DNA of 64,000 nt from Hyphococcus luteus (GCF_002943565.1 NZ_PJCH01000011.1:302838-366837), one strand, 5' to 3'. Shown: positions 45,097 to 53,079, counted from the stretch's first letter. The notes: generated by a model not told the origin, from the letters alone. Made by a program: numbers and translations.

Positions 45097-45522
45097 ATGA
45101 GCGAAAGTGCAAAGCTTTACCACGGCTCCTGTCATTGCGACGCCGTGGCGTTCACGGCGAATCTGACGGAAGGTCTGTCGAAACCGAGGCGCTGCACCTG
45201 TTCCATCTGCCGGATGCGCGGCGCCGTGGCGGTTTCGGCAAAGCTGGACGACCTCAACGTAACCAGGGGCGAAGACAAGCTCTCCCTCTATCAGTTCAAC
45301 ACCGGAACGGCGAAACACTATTTCTGCTCGATCTGCGGCATCTACACCCATCATCAGCGCCGGTCCGATCCGAGCCTTTACGCCGTCAATATCGCCTGCC
45401 TTGAGGGCGTCAGCCCGTTCGATTTCGAGGAAGTCGAAGTCTATGACGGCGTCGCCGCCCATACGAGCGACACCGGCGGAAAGCCAGTGCGCGCGGGCGT
45501 TTTGAAATTCATCAAAGACTGA
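45097..45522 (+). CDS. GFA family zinc protein (formaldehyde-activating-enzyme-like)
   Basis: A 141-residue Mss4-like fold protein with the Zn ligands GSCHCDAV, RRCTCSICRMRG and YFCSICGIYTHH visible. The family is named for glutathione-dependent formaldehyde activation, although that activity is disputed and many members have no known role. It follows the PQQ dehydrogenase by 8 bases and is presumably co-transcribed, which suggests handling of an aldehyde product. Confidence 0.85.
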   Translation: MSESAKLYHGSCHCDAVAFTANLTEGLSKPRRCTCSICRMRGAVAVSAKLDDLNVTRGEDKLSLYQFNTGTAKHYFCSICGIYTHHQRRSDPSLYAVNIACLEGVSPFDFEEVEVYDGVAAHTSDTGGKPVRAGVLKFIKD

Positions 45523-45525
45523 ATT

Positions 45526-46413
45526 TCAGCCTCCGTTGATCTCGTCAAAGATCGGATTGCGCAGGAGAAACGAGATGGCCTTCGCCCGCTCTTCGTTGAT
45601 CGGCTCGTCGGGGAAAGATTTCAGGATCGCGTTGAAATGCTCTTCTGCGCCTTTTTTGAATTCAGCATGCGTCAGAATATAGAGATCGTTGTTCTGTACG
45701 CCTTTCAGGACACGCTCGCCGCATTCCTCCGCGCTCATCCAGAGATCGGAAACCGGACGCTGGGCGAGCTGTTCCTCGGCTTCGGCGAGCCCCGTATCCT
45801 TCTTGTATTTATCCGGCCTGATCTTCCCGGTCTCGGCGATATTCGACTGCACCGGACCGGGGCAGAAAACCGAAACGCCGATATTGTCCGGCGCTAACTC
45901 TCCGCGAATGGATTCGGAAAGGCCGACCATCGCCGCTTTCGCCGTGCCGTAAATCGAAAACGCCGTCACTGGAACGAGCGCCGCCTTTGACGAGGTGTTG
46001 ACGATATGCCCGCCCTCGCCGTGTTTCTGGATATAAGGCAGGACGATCTGGATGCCGTTGATGACGCCGCCGATCATCACGCCAAGCCCCCAGTCCCAGT
46101 CGTCGAAACCGAGATTTTTCAAAGGCCCGCCGACGCCCATGCCGGCATTGTTGAACAGCATGTGGATCTTGCCGAACTTGTCTTCCGCCTGTTTCGCCGC
46201 CGCCGCATAGGCCGCACGGTCGGTTACGTCGAGCTTCAGGCAAAGGACGCGATCCGGATCGTTGAAAAACGCTTCTGCGCTTTTGAGATGATCTTCGCGG
46301 ATATCCGCCAGCACGAGATTCGAGCCGGCGTTGTAAAACGCCTTGGCGATGCCGAGCCCGATGCCGCTGGCGCCGCCAGTGATAAATGCGGTTTTTCCTT
46401 TGACGTCTTTCAT
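45526..46413 (-). CDS. LigL/LigN-like C-alpha dehydrogenase (SDR, copy 3)
   Basis: A 295-residue SDR with TGGASGIGLGIA, NNAGMGVGGPLKN and the catalytic YGTAK. The C-terminal block with TGLAEAEEQLAQRPVSDLWMSAEECGE resembles LigL/LigN of SYK-6 as I remember them, unlike the other SDRs here. LigL and LigN oxidise the opposite C-alpha stereoisomer from LigD. ATG at 46413 is chosen because it begins the SDR fold; an in-frame start at 46629 would add 72 unrelated residues. It converges with the GFA gene 3 bases away. Confidence 0.8.
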   Translation of the reverse strand: MKDVKGKTAFITGGASGIGLGIAKAFYNAGSNLVLADIREDHLKSAEAFFNDPDRVLCLKLDVTDRAAYAAAAKQAEDKFGKIHMLFNNAGMGVGGPLKNLGFDDWDWGLGVMIGGVINGIQIVLPYIQKHGEGGHIVNTSSKAALVPVTAFSIYGTAKAAMVGLSESIRGELAPDNIGVSVFCPGPVQSNIAETGKIRPDKYKKDTGLAEAEEQLAQRPVSDLWMSAEECGERVLKGVQNNDLYILTHAEFKKGAEEHFNAILKSFPDEPINEERAKAISFLLRNPIFDEINGG

Positions 46414-46541
46414 ATCGCGCAAACGCTCCTTCCCTTTCCGGCGCGCTGTCTCCCGCGGGGCCGGTTTATTTTGCCTTGACGCGCAGCCTATCACCTGCGC
46501 CGCTCGCGGCCACAACCCGAAGCGCGGCCTAAGGCGGCGAA

Positions 46542-46557
46542 TTGTGCAATCGCACAA
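46542..46557. promoter_or_regulatory. Perfect inverted repeat in the divergent SDR/CmcJ region
   Basis: TTGTGC and GCACAA are exact reverse complements around AATC, 128 bases upstream of the SDR start and 123 bases before the CmcJ-like gene. Confidence 0.45.
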
Positions 46558-46680
46558 GGGGGGGGCGCCCGACAGCCATTCCACCCTGGGCGAACATGCT
46601 GCCTGCTTGTCGCGAAAGTTGCAGCCCAATGACGGTTTGCCGCCTTTTCATTTGCCCGAGCGCGGGCCACAGTAGGCTTC

Positions 46681-47481
46681 ATGACTGAGACAATCCGGGC
46701 GGAAATCAACTATACGGCGCCGATGAACACCCGTCCGCGCTACCACGCCAACGACCAGTCCCGCGACGTCATCGATCTCGATCCGAAAACCGTTCCCATC
46801 ATCGACGGCCGCGCCGACCCGCCCTCGCTAGACCGGGAAGGCTTTGCGCTCGTTTCGCACCGCAGCACAATTTCGGATTTCCGCGCGCCGGAAGCGCAGG
46901 AGATTTACAAGTCAGAAGTCGAAGCTTTCATAAGCGAGCTGACCGGCGCCGATGCGGTCGTTATTAATTCGCCGGGCATTTTCCGCTTCGGCGAAAAGTC
47001 AGGCGAAAGCGGCCAACATAACAATTCCCGGCCCGCGCGGTTCATACACGTCGATGTCAATGACGAAACGGCGGACGGCTTTTCCAAAACCTCTGTGCCG
47101 CCGGACGCGAAAATCAAACGCGCCGTGCATTACAATATCTGGCGCGCCGTCACCCCGCCGCCCCAGGACGTGCCGCTGGCGCTTTGCGACGCCCGGTCCG
47201 TCGCCCCGGAAGACTTGATCGAAGCCGATGCGGTTTTCGATCAGGAAGGCCAGCCGGACTGGTCTTTCGCCGGGCTTGTGGTCGGCGCATCGCCGCGCCA
47301 CCGCTGGGTCTGGTTTCCGGATATGAGCATTGACGAAGCCATTATCTTCGTCACCAATGACAGCGCCCCCGGCCGGCCCCATTGCGTCCCCCATAGCGCT
47401 TTCGACAATCCGCTTTGTCCGGCGGACGCCGTTCCTCGCGCCAGCATCGAAATGCGCGCCATCGCTTATTGGTTTGAATAG
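46681..47481 (+). CDS. CmcJ/NvfI family oxidoreductase, putative Fe(II)/2-oxoglutarate-type enzyme II
   Basis: A 266-residue paralogue of the enzyme at 25397-26245. The HxD pair is H123/D125 (FIHVDVND) and the distal His is H238 in PHSAF. The Arg found three residues before the distal His in paralogue I is not conserved in position (GRPHCVPHSAF has an Arg seven residues before it). It stands between a LigL-like SDR and a carotenoid-oxygenase remnant. Substrate unknown. Confidence 0.72.
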   Translation: MTETIRAEINYTAPMNTRPRYHANDQSRDVIDLDPKTVPIIDGRADPPSLDREGFALVSHRSTISDFRAPEAQEIYKSEVEAFISELTGADAVVINSPGIFRFGEKSGESGQHNNSRPARFIHVDVNDETADGFSKTSVPPDAKIKRAVHYNIWRAVTPPPQDVPLALCDARSVAPEDLIEADAVFDQEGQPDWSFAGLVVGASPRHRWVWFPDMSIDEAIIFVTNDSAPGRPHCVPHSAFDNPLCPADAVPRASIEMRAIAYWFE

Positions 47482-47504
47482 ACTCTCGCCTCAGGGAAAA
47501 AGGA

Positions 47505-47717
47505 ATCGTCTCCTCAGAGGCGGATCATTTCGGCTGGCTTGTGACCATCATCGACCGCCAGACCGGCGAAAGCGATTACGAACACGAAGCCTGGGTCCTC
47601 AACGCCGGCGCGGTGAGCGACGCACCGGTCGCCAGGATCGCCATTCCCCATGGCCTCCGCCCGCAGGTCCATGGCTGGTGGGTCTCGAAAGCTCAGCTCG
47701 AGGCCGCGAGGTCTTAA
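47505..47717 (+). pseudogene. C-terminal remnant of a carotenoid oxygenase (lignostilbene dioxygenase-like)
   Basis: About 70 codons ending at the TAA at 47715-47717 read as the C-terminus of the RPE65/carotenoid oxygenase family: DHFGWLVTIIDRQTGES, then EAWVLNAGAVSDAPVARIAI and VHGWWVS, matching the terminal strands (WIVMVCNR...[20 protein letters not shown]...LHGNWA) of the intact enzyme at 57859-59328. The final iron-ligand His is kept in QVHGWW. There is no start codon and the frame is closed upstream at 47475-47477, so 5' sequence is lost or replaced. It overlaps the convergent SDR stop by 4 bases. Confidence 0.72.
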
Positions 47718-48628
47718 GTCAAATCGTCGAGATCGACCTTTTTGCCGGAGGCGGCGGCGCGGTTCGCCTCGCGGCGCAGCCTTTCGATTTCAAGGCGGCC
47801 CTCCGGCGCCGGTTCGTCCGGCAGGGCGGCCATCGAGGCTTCATAGATCTCTTTGAAGTCGGGCCCATGCTCAGGATGGGTGAGAATAAGCCCGCGATTT
47901 TCCGTCATGCCCTTCAGCACCTTGTCGCCCACTTCGCGCGGATCCATGCCGAGATCGAAGGCGCCGCCGAATTTTTCAAGCTCGGCCTTGTCGACCTCTC
48001 CGAGGCCGCTCTCCTTGAATTCCTCGGGGCGGCGCAACGCCGAGTCCCAGGCGTTGGTGTTGGTAAGACCCGGACAGACCAGCGACACGCCGATATTATA
48101 AGGCGCAAGATTATAGCGCAGGCATTCGGTCAGTCCGCGCACGGCGAATTTGCTGGCGGTGTAGATCCCTGCTTGGGGGCCTGAAATAAACGCCGCCATG
48201 GACGCCACATTGACAATATGCCCGCCTTCGCCATGGGCCTTGATCTTCGGGATGAAGTTCACAAGCCCGTTGACGTTGCCGCCGAAATTAACGCCCATGA
48301 TCCAGTCGTAATCGTCATAGGTCGCCTCATCCGTGGGACCGAATACGCTGACGCCTGCATTGTTGACGAGCACATGAATCTTGCCGAAATGCGACTCGAC
48401 TTCATCGGCGACTTCGGCGAAGCGCGCGCGGTCGGTGACGTCGAGCTTGAGGAACAACGGCGCCTCGCGCCCCTGATCGGCGAACCATTTCGCGGCGTCT
48501 TCCTTGTAGGATTCATTGCGATAGCTGAGCGCCAGCCGCATGCCCGCATCGGAAAAAGCGCGCGCGATCCCGAATCCGATGCCGGACACGCCGCCGGTGA
48601 TGAAGGCCGTTCTTCTCTGCCAGTCCAT
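47714..48628 (-). CDS. LigD/LigL-type SDR (copy 4)
   Basis: A 304-residue SDR with TGGVSGIGFGIA, NNAGVSVFGPTDE, the catalytic YTASK and the long C-terminal extension. The segment YDDYDWIMGVNFGGNVNG is shared with the LigD-type protein. ATG at 48628 starts the fold. It is divergent from the second long NTF2 protein with 80 bases between, including GGGAGG for the latter. Likely an aryl alcohol dehydrogenase; position beside an LdpA-like protein and a carotenoid-oxygenase remnant hints at diarylpropane or stilbene metabolism. Confidence 0.8.
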   Translation of the reverse strand: MDWQRRTAFITGGVSGIGFGIARAFSDAGMRLALSYRNESYKEDAAKWFADQGREAPLFLKLDVTDRARFAEVADEVESHFGKIHVLVNNAGVSVFGPTDEATYDDYDWIMGVNFGGNVNGLVNFIPKIKAHGEGGHIVNVASMAAFISGPQAGIYTASKFAVRGLTECLRYNLAPYNIGVSLVCPGLTNTNAWDSALRRPEEFKESGLGEVDKAELEKFGGAFDLGMDPREVGDKVLKGMTENRGLILTHPEHGPDFKEIYEASMAALPDEPAPEGRLEIERLRREANRAAASGKKVDLDDLT

Positions 48629-48708
48629 GATCTCTCGCCTCCATAGTGGTGTGCGTTGCGCATGATGGTATCCATAATGCTTGGAGGAACGCCATCTGGG
48701 AGGAAGCC

Positions 48709-49392
48709 ATGAGTGAACTCGAAGAGATGAAATCAGCGCTCGCCGCATTGCAGCATCGGGTCGGCGCGCTGGAGGACGTGAACGCCATCCGCAAGCTGCA
48801 TTACGCTTACGGCTATTACATGGACTTCTGCCAGTATGACGAGGTGGTCCAGCTTTTCGCCAAGGACGGCGAAGCGGTGTTTCTGTCGGGCGTCTATAAA
48901 GGCCATGAAGGCGTCGCGCGCCTCTACAAGACCTGGTTCCAGAACTACTTCACCAAGGGCGAACCCGGACCGAAATACGGCTTTCTGCTCGATCATTTCC
49001 AGATGCAGGACATCGTCACTGTCGCCGACGACCGCAAGACGGCAAAGGCGCGCTTTCGCGCCCTGCTTCTCGGCGGCAATCACGAAAGCCGGGATTATCA
49101 TCCCGAAGGCCTGCCCGATCAGTTTTACGAAGCCGGTCTATATGAAAACGACTATGTGCGCGAAGACGGTGTCTGGAAGATCAAGCGTCTCGACTATGTG
49201 GTACAATGGCAGGCCGAATATGAAAAAGGCTGGGCGCACACCATCGCACATCTCCAGCCGGCGGAAAAAACCTATCCGCAAAATCCCATCGGCCCGGACG
49301 AACTCCTGCCGGAACAGCGGCAGACCTGGCCTTATCGCCAGGACATGCCGCTACACTTTGCACACCCGGTTGTCGGCGCGAAAATGAAATAG
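48709..49392 (+). CDS. Long NTF2-fold protein, candidate LdpA-like lyase II
   Basis: A 227-residue homologue of the protein at 27121-27840, sharing the N-terminal coiled-coil region, the block ALEDVNAIRKLHYAYGYYMD, QYDEVVQLFAKDGEAVFLSGVYKG, the EDGVWKIKRL strand, and the Pro-rich tail (YPQNPIGPDELLPEQ, then LHFAHPV). ATG at 48709 has GGGAGGAA just upstream. The two NTF2 proteins may handle different diarylpropane stereoisomers. LdpA identity is an inference from fold, tail and context. Confidence 0.7.
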   Translation: MSELEEMKSALAALQHRVGALEDVNAIRKLHYAYGYYMDFCQYDEVVQLFAKDGEAVFLSGVYKGHEGVARLYKTWFQNYFTKGEPGPKYGFLLDHFQMQDIVTVADDRKTAKARFRALLLGGNHESRDYHPEGLPDQFYEAGLYENDYVREDGVWKIKRLDYVVQWQAEYEKGWAHTIAHLQPAEKTYPQNPIGPDELLPEQRQTWPYRQDMPLHFAHPVVGAKMK

Positions 49393-49402
49393 GCGCCCGG
49401 CT

Positions 49403-50242
49403 TTAAGCCTTCGCGGTTACGATCCAGGCGGCGGCGTCCATGCGGATGGAGCCGTCCTTGTGGAACGGCTTCAGCGCCTTGACGATATCCGCGCGCGCCT
49501 TTTCGACAAGCTCCGGACCGCCTTCCTCTTCGAGAGGTTCGCCGATGGCGAGCGCTTCCAGCACGAACCCAGCAGCGCTTTCTGGACTCGCCCCTTCGCC
49601 GCCCACCAATTGCTCGCCGCGCCAGAGCGTACACTTAACATCTTTCCAGCCGGCGCCTTCAAGCAGCGCCTTAGTCGCGTCCGGGTCGGCCATGCGGAAC
49701 GGGCCCGGTCCTTCCGGATCGCGTTCGGGCATTTCCACGTACTCGCCGGCGATGGCGCCGACGATGCCGATCCACGGGTTCATGTCCGGCACAGCCCAGC
49801 AGGAGAAGACGAAATCGCCGCCGGGCTTCACCCAGCTGCGGATATTGGCGAAGGCTTTTTCCGGATTGTCAAAGAACATGACGCCAAAACTTGAAAAGGC
49901 GCGGTCGCGCGGCGCATCGAGCTTGGCCGCCCCGGCGTCGGCGCACAGGAAGGATGCATTTTCGACGCCCGCTTCGGCGGCCCGCTTCCTGGAATGATCG
50001 ACCAGAATTTCGGAGATGTCGACGCCGAGATAATCGCCCGAGGGGGCTGTGGCTTTTGCGATTTCGACAGCATTCTTCCCGCCGCCGAAACCGACCTCCA
50101 CGACGCTCTCGCCCGGCTTGAAATCCGCCGCCTTCATCAGCGCCGCATTCACCGGCGAAATCATCGATTCGAAAGGATCGAGATGTTTCAGCCAGCGTTC
50201 GCCGACTTCGCCGTTCCAGTCTTCCACCGCCTGATCCGTCAT
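49403..50242 (-). CDS. Class I SAM-dependent methyltransferase
   Basis: A 279-residue protein with motif I VVEVGFGGGKNAVEIAKA, motif II-like SGDYLGVDIS, and DRAFSSFGVMFFDNPEKAF, as in UbiE/arsenite-type methyltransferases of the Methyltransf_11 group. It converges with the NTF2 gene 10 bases away and is divergent from the GST pair. Methylation in a demethylation region is odd; it may be a detoxifying O-methyltransferase or unrelated. Confidence 0.83.
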   Translation of the reverse strand: MTDQAVEDWNGEVGERWLKHLDPFESMISPVNAALMKAADFKPGESVVEVGFGGGKNAVEIAKATAPSGDYLGVDISEILVDHSRKRAAEAGVENASFLCADAGAAKLDAPRDRAFSSFGVMFFDNPEKAFANIRSWVKPGGDFVFSCWAVPDMNPWIGIVGAIAGEYVEMPERDPEGPGPFRMADPDATKALLEGAGWKDVKCTLWRGEQLVGGEGASPESAAGFVLEALAIGEPLEEEGGPELVEKARADIVKALKPFHKDGSIRMDAAAWIVTAKA

Positions 50243-50345
50243 GATTTTCGCTCCTCGACTTCGCTCGACAACCTTAGCCGCTCACGGTGGCCAATTGGCG
50301 CTGACAGCGAAACAGTTTTTGCATGCGACAAGATGGACTTGCGAC

Positions 50346-50358
50346 TTGTGCGGCGCAA
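50346..50358. promoter_or_regulatory. Motif resembling the AraC-type repeat near the PQQ dehydrogenase
   Basis: TTGTGCGGCGCAA fits TNNTGCNNCGCAA, as do the repeats at 42738 and 42756 and the site at 29314. It lies in the 278-base divergent region between the methyltransferase and the GST pair. Weak by itself. Confidence 0.25.
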
Positions 50359-50520
50359 CAATCCCAGACGACCCGCTTCGCTCTCAGCCTTTTGCCGCTT
50401 CCGTCCGGTGAAGCTTGGTTTTGTTGACTTCGCCCGGCGCGCTCCCACACTCTTTTTCATAAGCTTATCAAGAACCGGCATTGCAAGATTCACCATGCGC
50501 GCCGGCGTGAGGAAGGGAAA

Positions 50521-51282
50521 ATGAGCGACGTCACCCTCTACCATTGGGAACCGAACGCCAATTCCGGCAAACCCATGCTGGCGCTGATGGAGAAAGGCGT
50601 CGAATTTGACAGCCATTATCTCGATCTTCTCAATTTCGACCAGCACAAGCCCGACTATCTCGCCGTTAACCCGCAAGGCACGATTCCGGCGATGACTCAT
50701 GGCGAGCGCGTGCTGACGGAATCGACCGCGATGATGGAATATGTGGACGAGGCGTTTCCCGGCCCAAAGCTGATGCCGGAAGATCTGAAAGATCAGTGGC
50801 GCGCGCGCTGGTGGATGAAGTTCATCGACCAATGGCTGGCGCCGTCCTTCTCCATGATCGGTTGGAGCGTGTTTATCGGACCCGCGGTGCGAAAGAAGGA
50901 CCCCAAAGAACTCGAAGCCGCGATTGACCGCATTCCGTTACCCGAACGCCGCACGGCTTGGCGCAAAGCGATTTACGGAACTTTCAGCGACGACGAGATG
51001 GCCGAATCCCAGCGCCGCGTCGCCGTCGGAATCCGCATGCTCGAAGACGCGCTTTCCGAACGCAAATGGCTGGCGTGCAATTCCTACAGCCTTGCCGACA
51101 TCAACGGCTTTAACTCCACTTACGCCTTGCCGCTGTCGCAGCCCGATCTCGCCAATGACGAGAAAACCCCGCACATCATGGAATGGCTGCGCAAAATCTA
51201 CGAACGCCCCGCCGCTAAGAAAACCTGGGCGATGGGCAAAACGGACATGGTCAAGCGCGTGCAACTCCTGGAGCGTTCTTAA
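50521..51282 (+). CDS. Glutathione S-transferase, LigF-like beta-etherase
   Basis: A 253-residue GST. The N-terminal glutathione site keeps PNANSGKP (N14, S15) as in LigF's GANS segment, followed by the cis-Pro VNPQGTIPAM and the TES motif (VLTESTAMMEYV) for glutathione binding. The helical domain has IGWSVFIG, RIPLPERRTAWRKA and YSLADINGF, which agree well with my memory of SYK-6 LigF and not with general GSTs. Beta-etherases attack the C-beta of the ketone made by LigD-type dehydrogenases, releasing guaiacol-type phenols and a glutathione adduct. The next GST gene follows with no spacer. Confidence 0.82.
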   Translation: MSDVTLYHWEPNANSGKPMLALMEKGVEFDSHYLDLLNFDQHKPDYLAVNPQGTIPAMTHGERVLTESTAMMEYVDEAFPGPKLMPEDLKDQWRARWWMKFIDQWLAPSFSMIGWSVFIGPAVRKKDPKELEAAIDRIPLPERRTAWRKAIYGTFSDDEMAESQRRVAVGIRMLEDALSERKWLACNSYSLADINGFNSTYALPLSQPDLANDEKTPHIMEWLRKIYERPAAKKTWAMGKTDMVKRVQLLERS

Positions 51283-52065
51283 ATGGCGATGACTCTCTAT
51301 CATGGCGAACCGAACGGACCGTCGCTGACCGTTCTGGCGGCTCTCTTTGAGACCGGGCATGAGGCTGAACTCAAAGCGATTGACCTGACAAAGGGCGAAC
51401 GCCACGGGAGCGACGTTCCGCGCAGCGTCGAAGTGGATATGAGTATCGAGGGCGAAGGTCCAGTGCTGGTCGCCGACGGCGAGCCGATGGCGGACGCCGT
51501 TTTCGTCGCCCGCTATCTGAATGATGCAGCGGAAACTTCGCCGATTGTTCCGACAGACCCTTATGCGCGCTGGGAGATGATGACCTGGTGCCGCCAGATT
51601 ATCGAACGCACGGCGCCGGCCGCCGCCTATCTTGGCGTCAAAGCGACGCTTGCAGACAAGCTCGCCGTCATGGGTGAAGACGGTTTCAATGCGATGATTG
51701 CGCCGATCAGAAGCGAGGATCTGAAAGCGCGCTGGATCGCCGCTCGTGCTGGCGATTTTGAAGACGACAAGCTCGAAGATTCGCACGCGAAAATCAAAGC
51801 CGCGCTCGAGAAAATCGAGTCTCAACTAAAAGATGGGAGAGACTGGCTCTTCGGCGCATTCTCTATCGCCGATCTCGAAACCTACGCCTGGACCGCAGGC
51901 ATGCGCGGTATTGTCCCGGAAGCATTTGAGAACAAGTCGCGCACGGCCGCATGGCTGGGCCGGATGCAGGCGCGGCGTTCGGTGGCGCGCGCGCTTAGCC
52001 TCGCCAAAAGCGCGGCGCCGCAATCGGTCTGGGCGCCGGGACCGGAAATCAACCGCTGGGGCTAG
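51283..52065 (+). CDS. Divergent glutathione S-transferase, partner of the LigF-like enzyme
   Basis: A 260-residue GST encoded immediately after the LigF-like gene, so translation is coupled. It has a shortened, acidic linker and the stretch GEGPVLVADGEPMADAVFVARYL where the Glu-Ser pair of the glutathione site is replaced by Ala-Asp. The N-terminal EPNGPS still holds a Ser. It may be a weakly active or structural partner, as in the heterodimeric BaeA/BaeB beta-etherase of Novosphingobium, or a LigE-type enzyme with a changed site. The 3' end overlaps the convergent SDR by 4 bases. Confidence 0.75.
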   Translation: MAMTLYHGEPNGPSLTVLAALFETGHEAELKAIDLTKGERHGSDVPRSVEVDMSIEGEGPVLVADGEPMADAVFVARYLNDAAETSPIVPTDPYARWEMMTWCRQIIERTAPAAAYLGVKATLADKLAVMGEDGFNAMIAPIRSEDLKARWIAARAGDFEDDKLEDSHAKIKAALEKIESQLKDGRDWLFGAFSIADLETYAWTAGMRGIVPEAFENKSRTAAWLGRMQARRSVARALSLAKSAAPQSVWAPGPEINRWG

Positions 52066-52961
52066 TCCTGCGCCTTGCGCGAAGCTTCCCTATAGCGCCG
52101 GTAATTTTCCCGCCGCCCGCGCTCGAACACCATGCGGTGCGCCGGCGCTTCCTCGCCCTTCGGAAAGTCGTCGAGGATTTCATTGAAAATTTCTTTGAGT
52201 TCGTCTTTGAACTCGGGATGGGTGAAGATGTAAAACTTGTTGGCGCGCACCGCTTCAATCGTTTTCGCTGCCACTTCGTCCGGCTCCATGCCCGCTTCAT
52301 GCACTTTGGCGAGTTGGGCGTTGAAGGCCTCGTCGACGGGCTTTCCACGATCTTCAAGATTTTGCGGGCGTATGGCGTCGCTTGCGTGAATGTTGCTTTT
52401 GACGAGCCCCGGACACAGGAGCGAAACCCCAATGCCATGCGATGTCAGGGAATAGCGCAGCGATTCCGAAAGCGCTCGCACGGCGAATTTCGCGCAGGTG
52501 TAAATCCCGGGCGACGGGCTAACGAGGAAAGCCGCCATAGACCCCGTATTCACGACATGGCCGCCCTTGCCCCGGTCCTTCATGCGCGGAAGGAAAGTCT
52601 GAACGCCGTTGATCACGCCATTCAGATTGACGCCAAGCACCCAGTCCCAGTCGTCGTAAGTGCTTTCGTCGATGGTCTGGAAGAGATTGACGCCGGCGTT
52701 GTTGAAGAGGAGCGATACCGGACCCAGCCGGTCCTCTGCTTCATCGGCTGCCGCGGCGAACTCCTCCCGCGAAGAAACGTCAAGCTTCAGCCCGATCACT
52801 TGCTCGCTGCCCAGCGTTTTGAGCGCCGCGTCGAGCGAGTCCTGGCGGATATCTGCGATGGCGACCTTGGCCCCTTCTGCGAGCAAGGCCCGCGCCAGCC
52901 CCAGCCCGATGCCGTTCGCACCGCCTGTAATAAATGCTGTTCGCCCGGCAATTTCCCTCAT
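52062..52961 (-). CDS. LigD/LigL-type SDR (copy 5)
   Basis: A 299-residue SDR with TGGANGIGLGLA, NNAGVNLFQTIDE, the catalytic YTCAK and the long C-terminal extension ending FTHPEFKDELKEIFNEILDDF. ATG at 52961 has AAGGAG 7 bases upstream; an ATG at 52976 would overlap that site. It lies convergent to the GST pair, consistent with C-alpha oxidation before beta-ether cleavage. Confidence 0.8.
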   Translation of the reverse strand: MREIAGRTAFITGGANGIGLGLARALLAEGAKVAIADIRQDSLDAALKTLGSEQVIGLKLDVSSREEFAAAADEAEDRLGPVSLLFNNAGVNLFQTIDESTYDDWDWVLGVNLNGVINGVQTFLPRMKDRGKGGHVVNTGSMAAFLVSPSPGIYTCAKFAVRALSESLRYSLTSHGIGVSLLCPGLVKSNIHASDAIRPQNLEDRGKPVDEAFNAQLAKVHEAGMEPDEVAAKTIEAVRANKFYIFTHPEFKDELKEIFNEILDDFPKGEEAPAHRMVFERGRRENYRRYREASRKAQD

Positions 52962-53060
52962 CAAGCGCTCCTTCATTCCCAGAGATTTGACTTGCGGATT
53001 TCATCCACGCTTCCTACGCCTCACCAGATGCCGGCTCTTTGTCTCCGCTATTCACCTGTG

Positions 53061-53079
53061 GTGGTAACATGACTACCAT
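53061..53079. promoter_or_regulatory. Second copy of the GTGGTA...TACCA operator-like palindrome
   Basis: GTGGTA-ACATGAC-TACCAT has the same 19-base geometry as the core of the 18096-18118 palindrome, with the right half ACTACCA identical. It lies 100 bases upstream of the SDR start and 161 bases before the aldehyde dehydrogenase. Confidence 0.5.
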
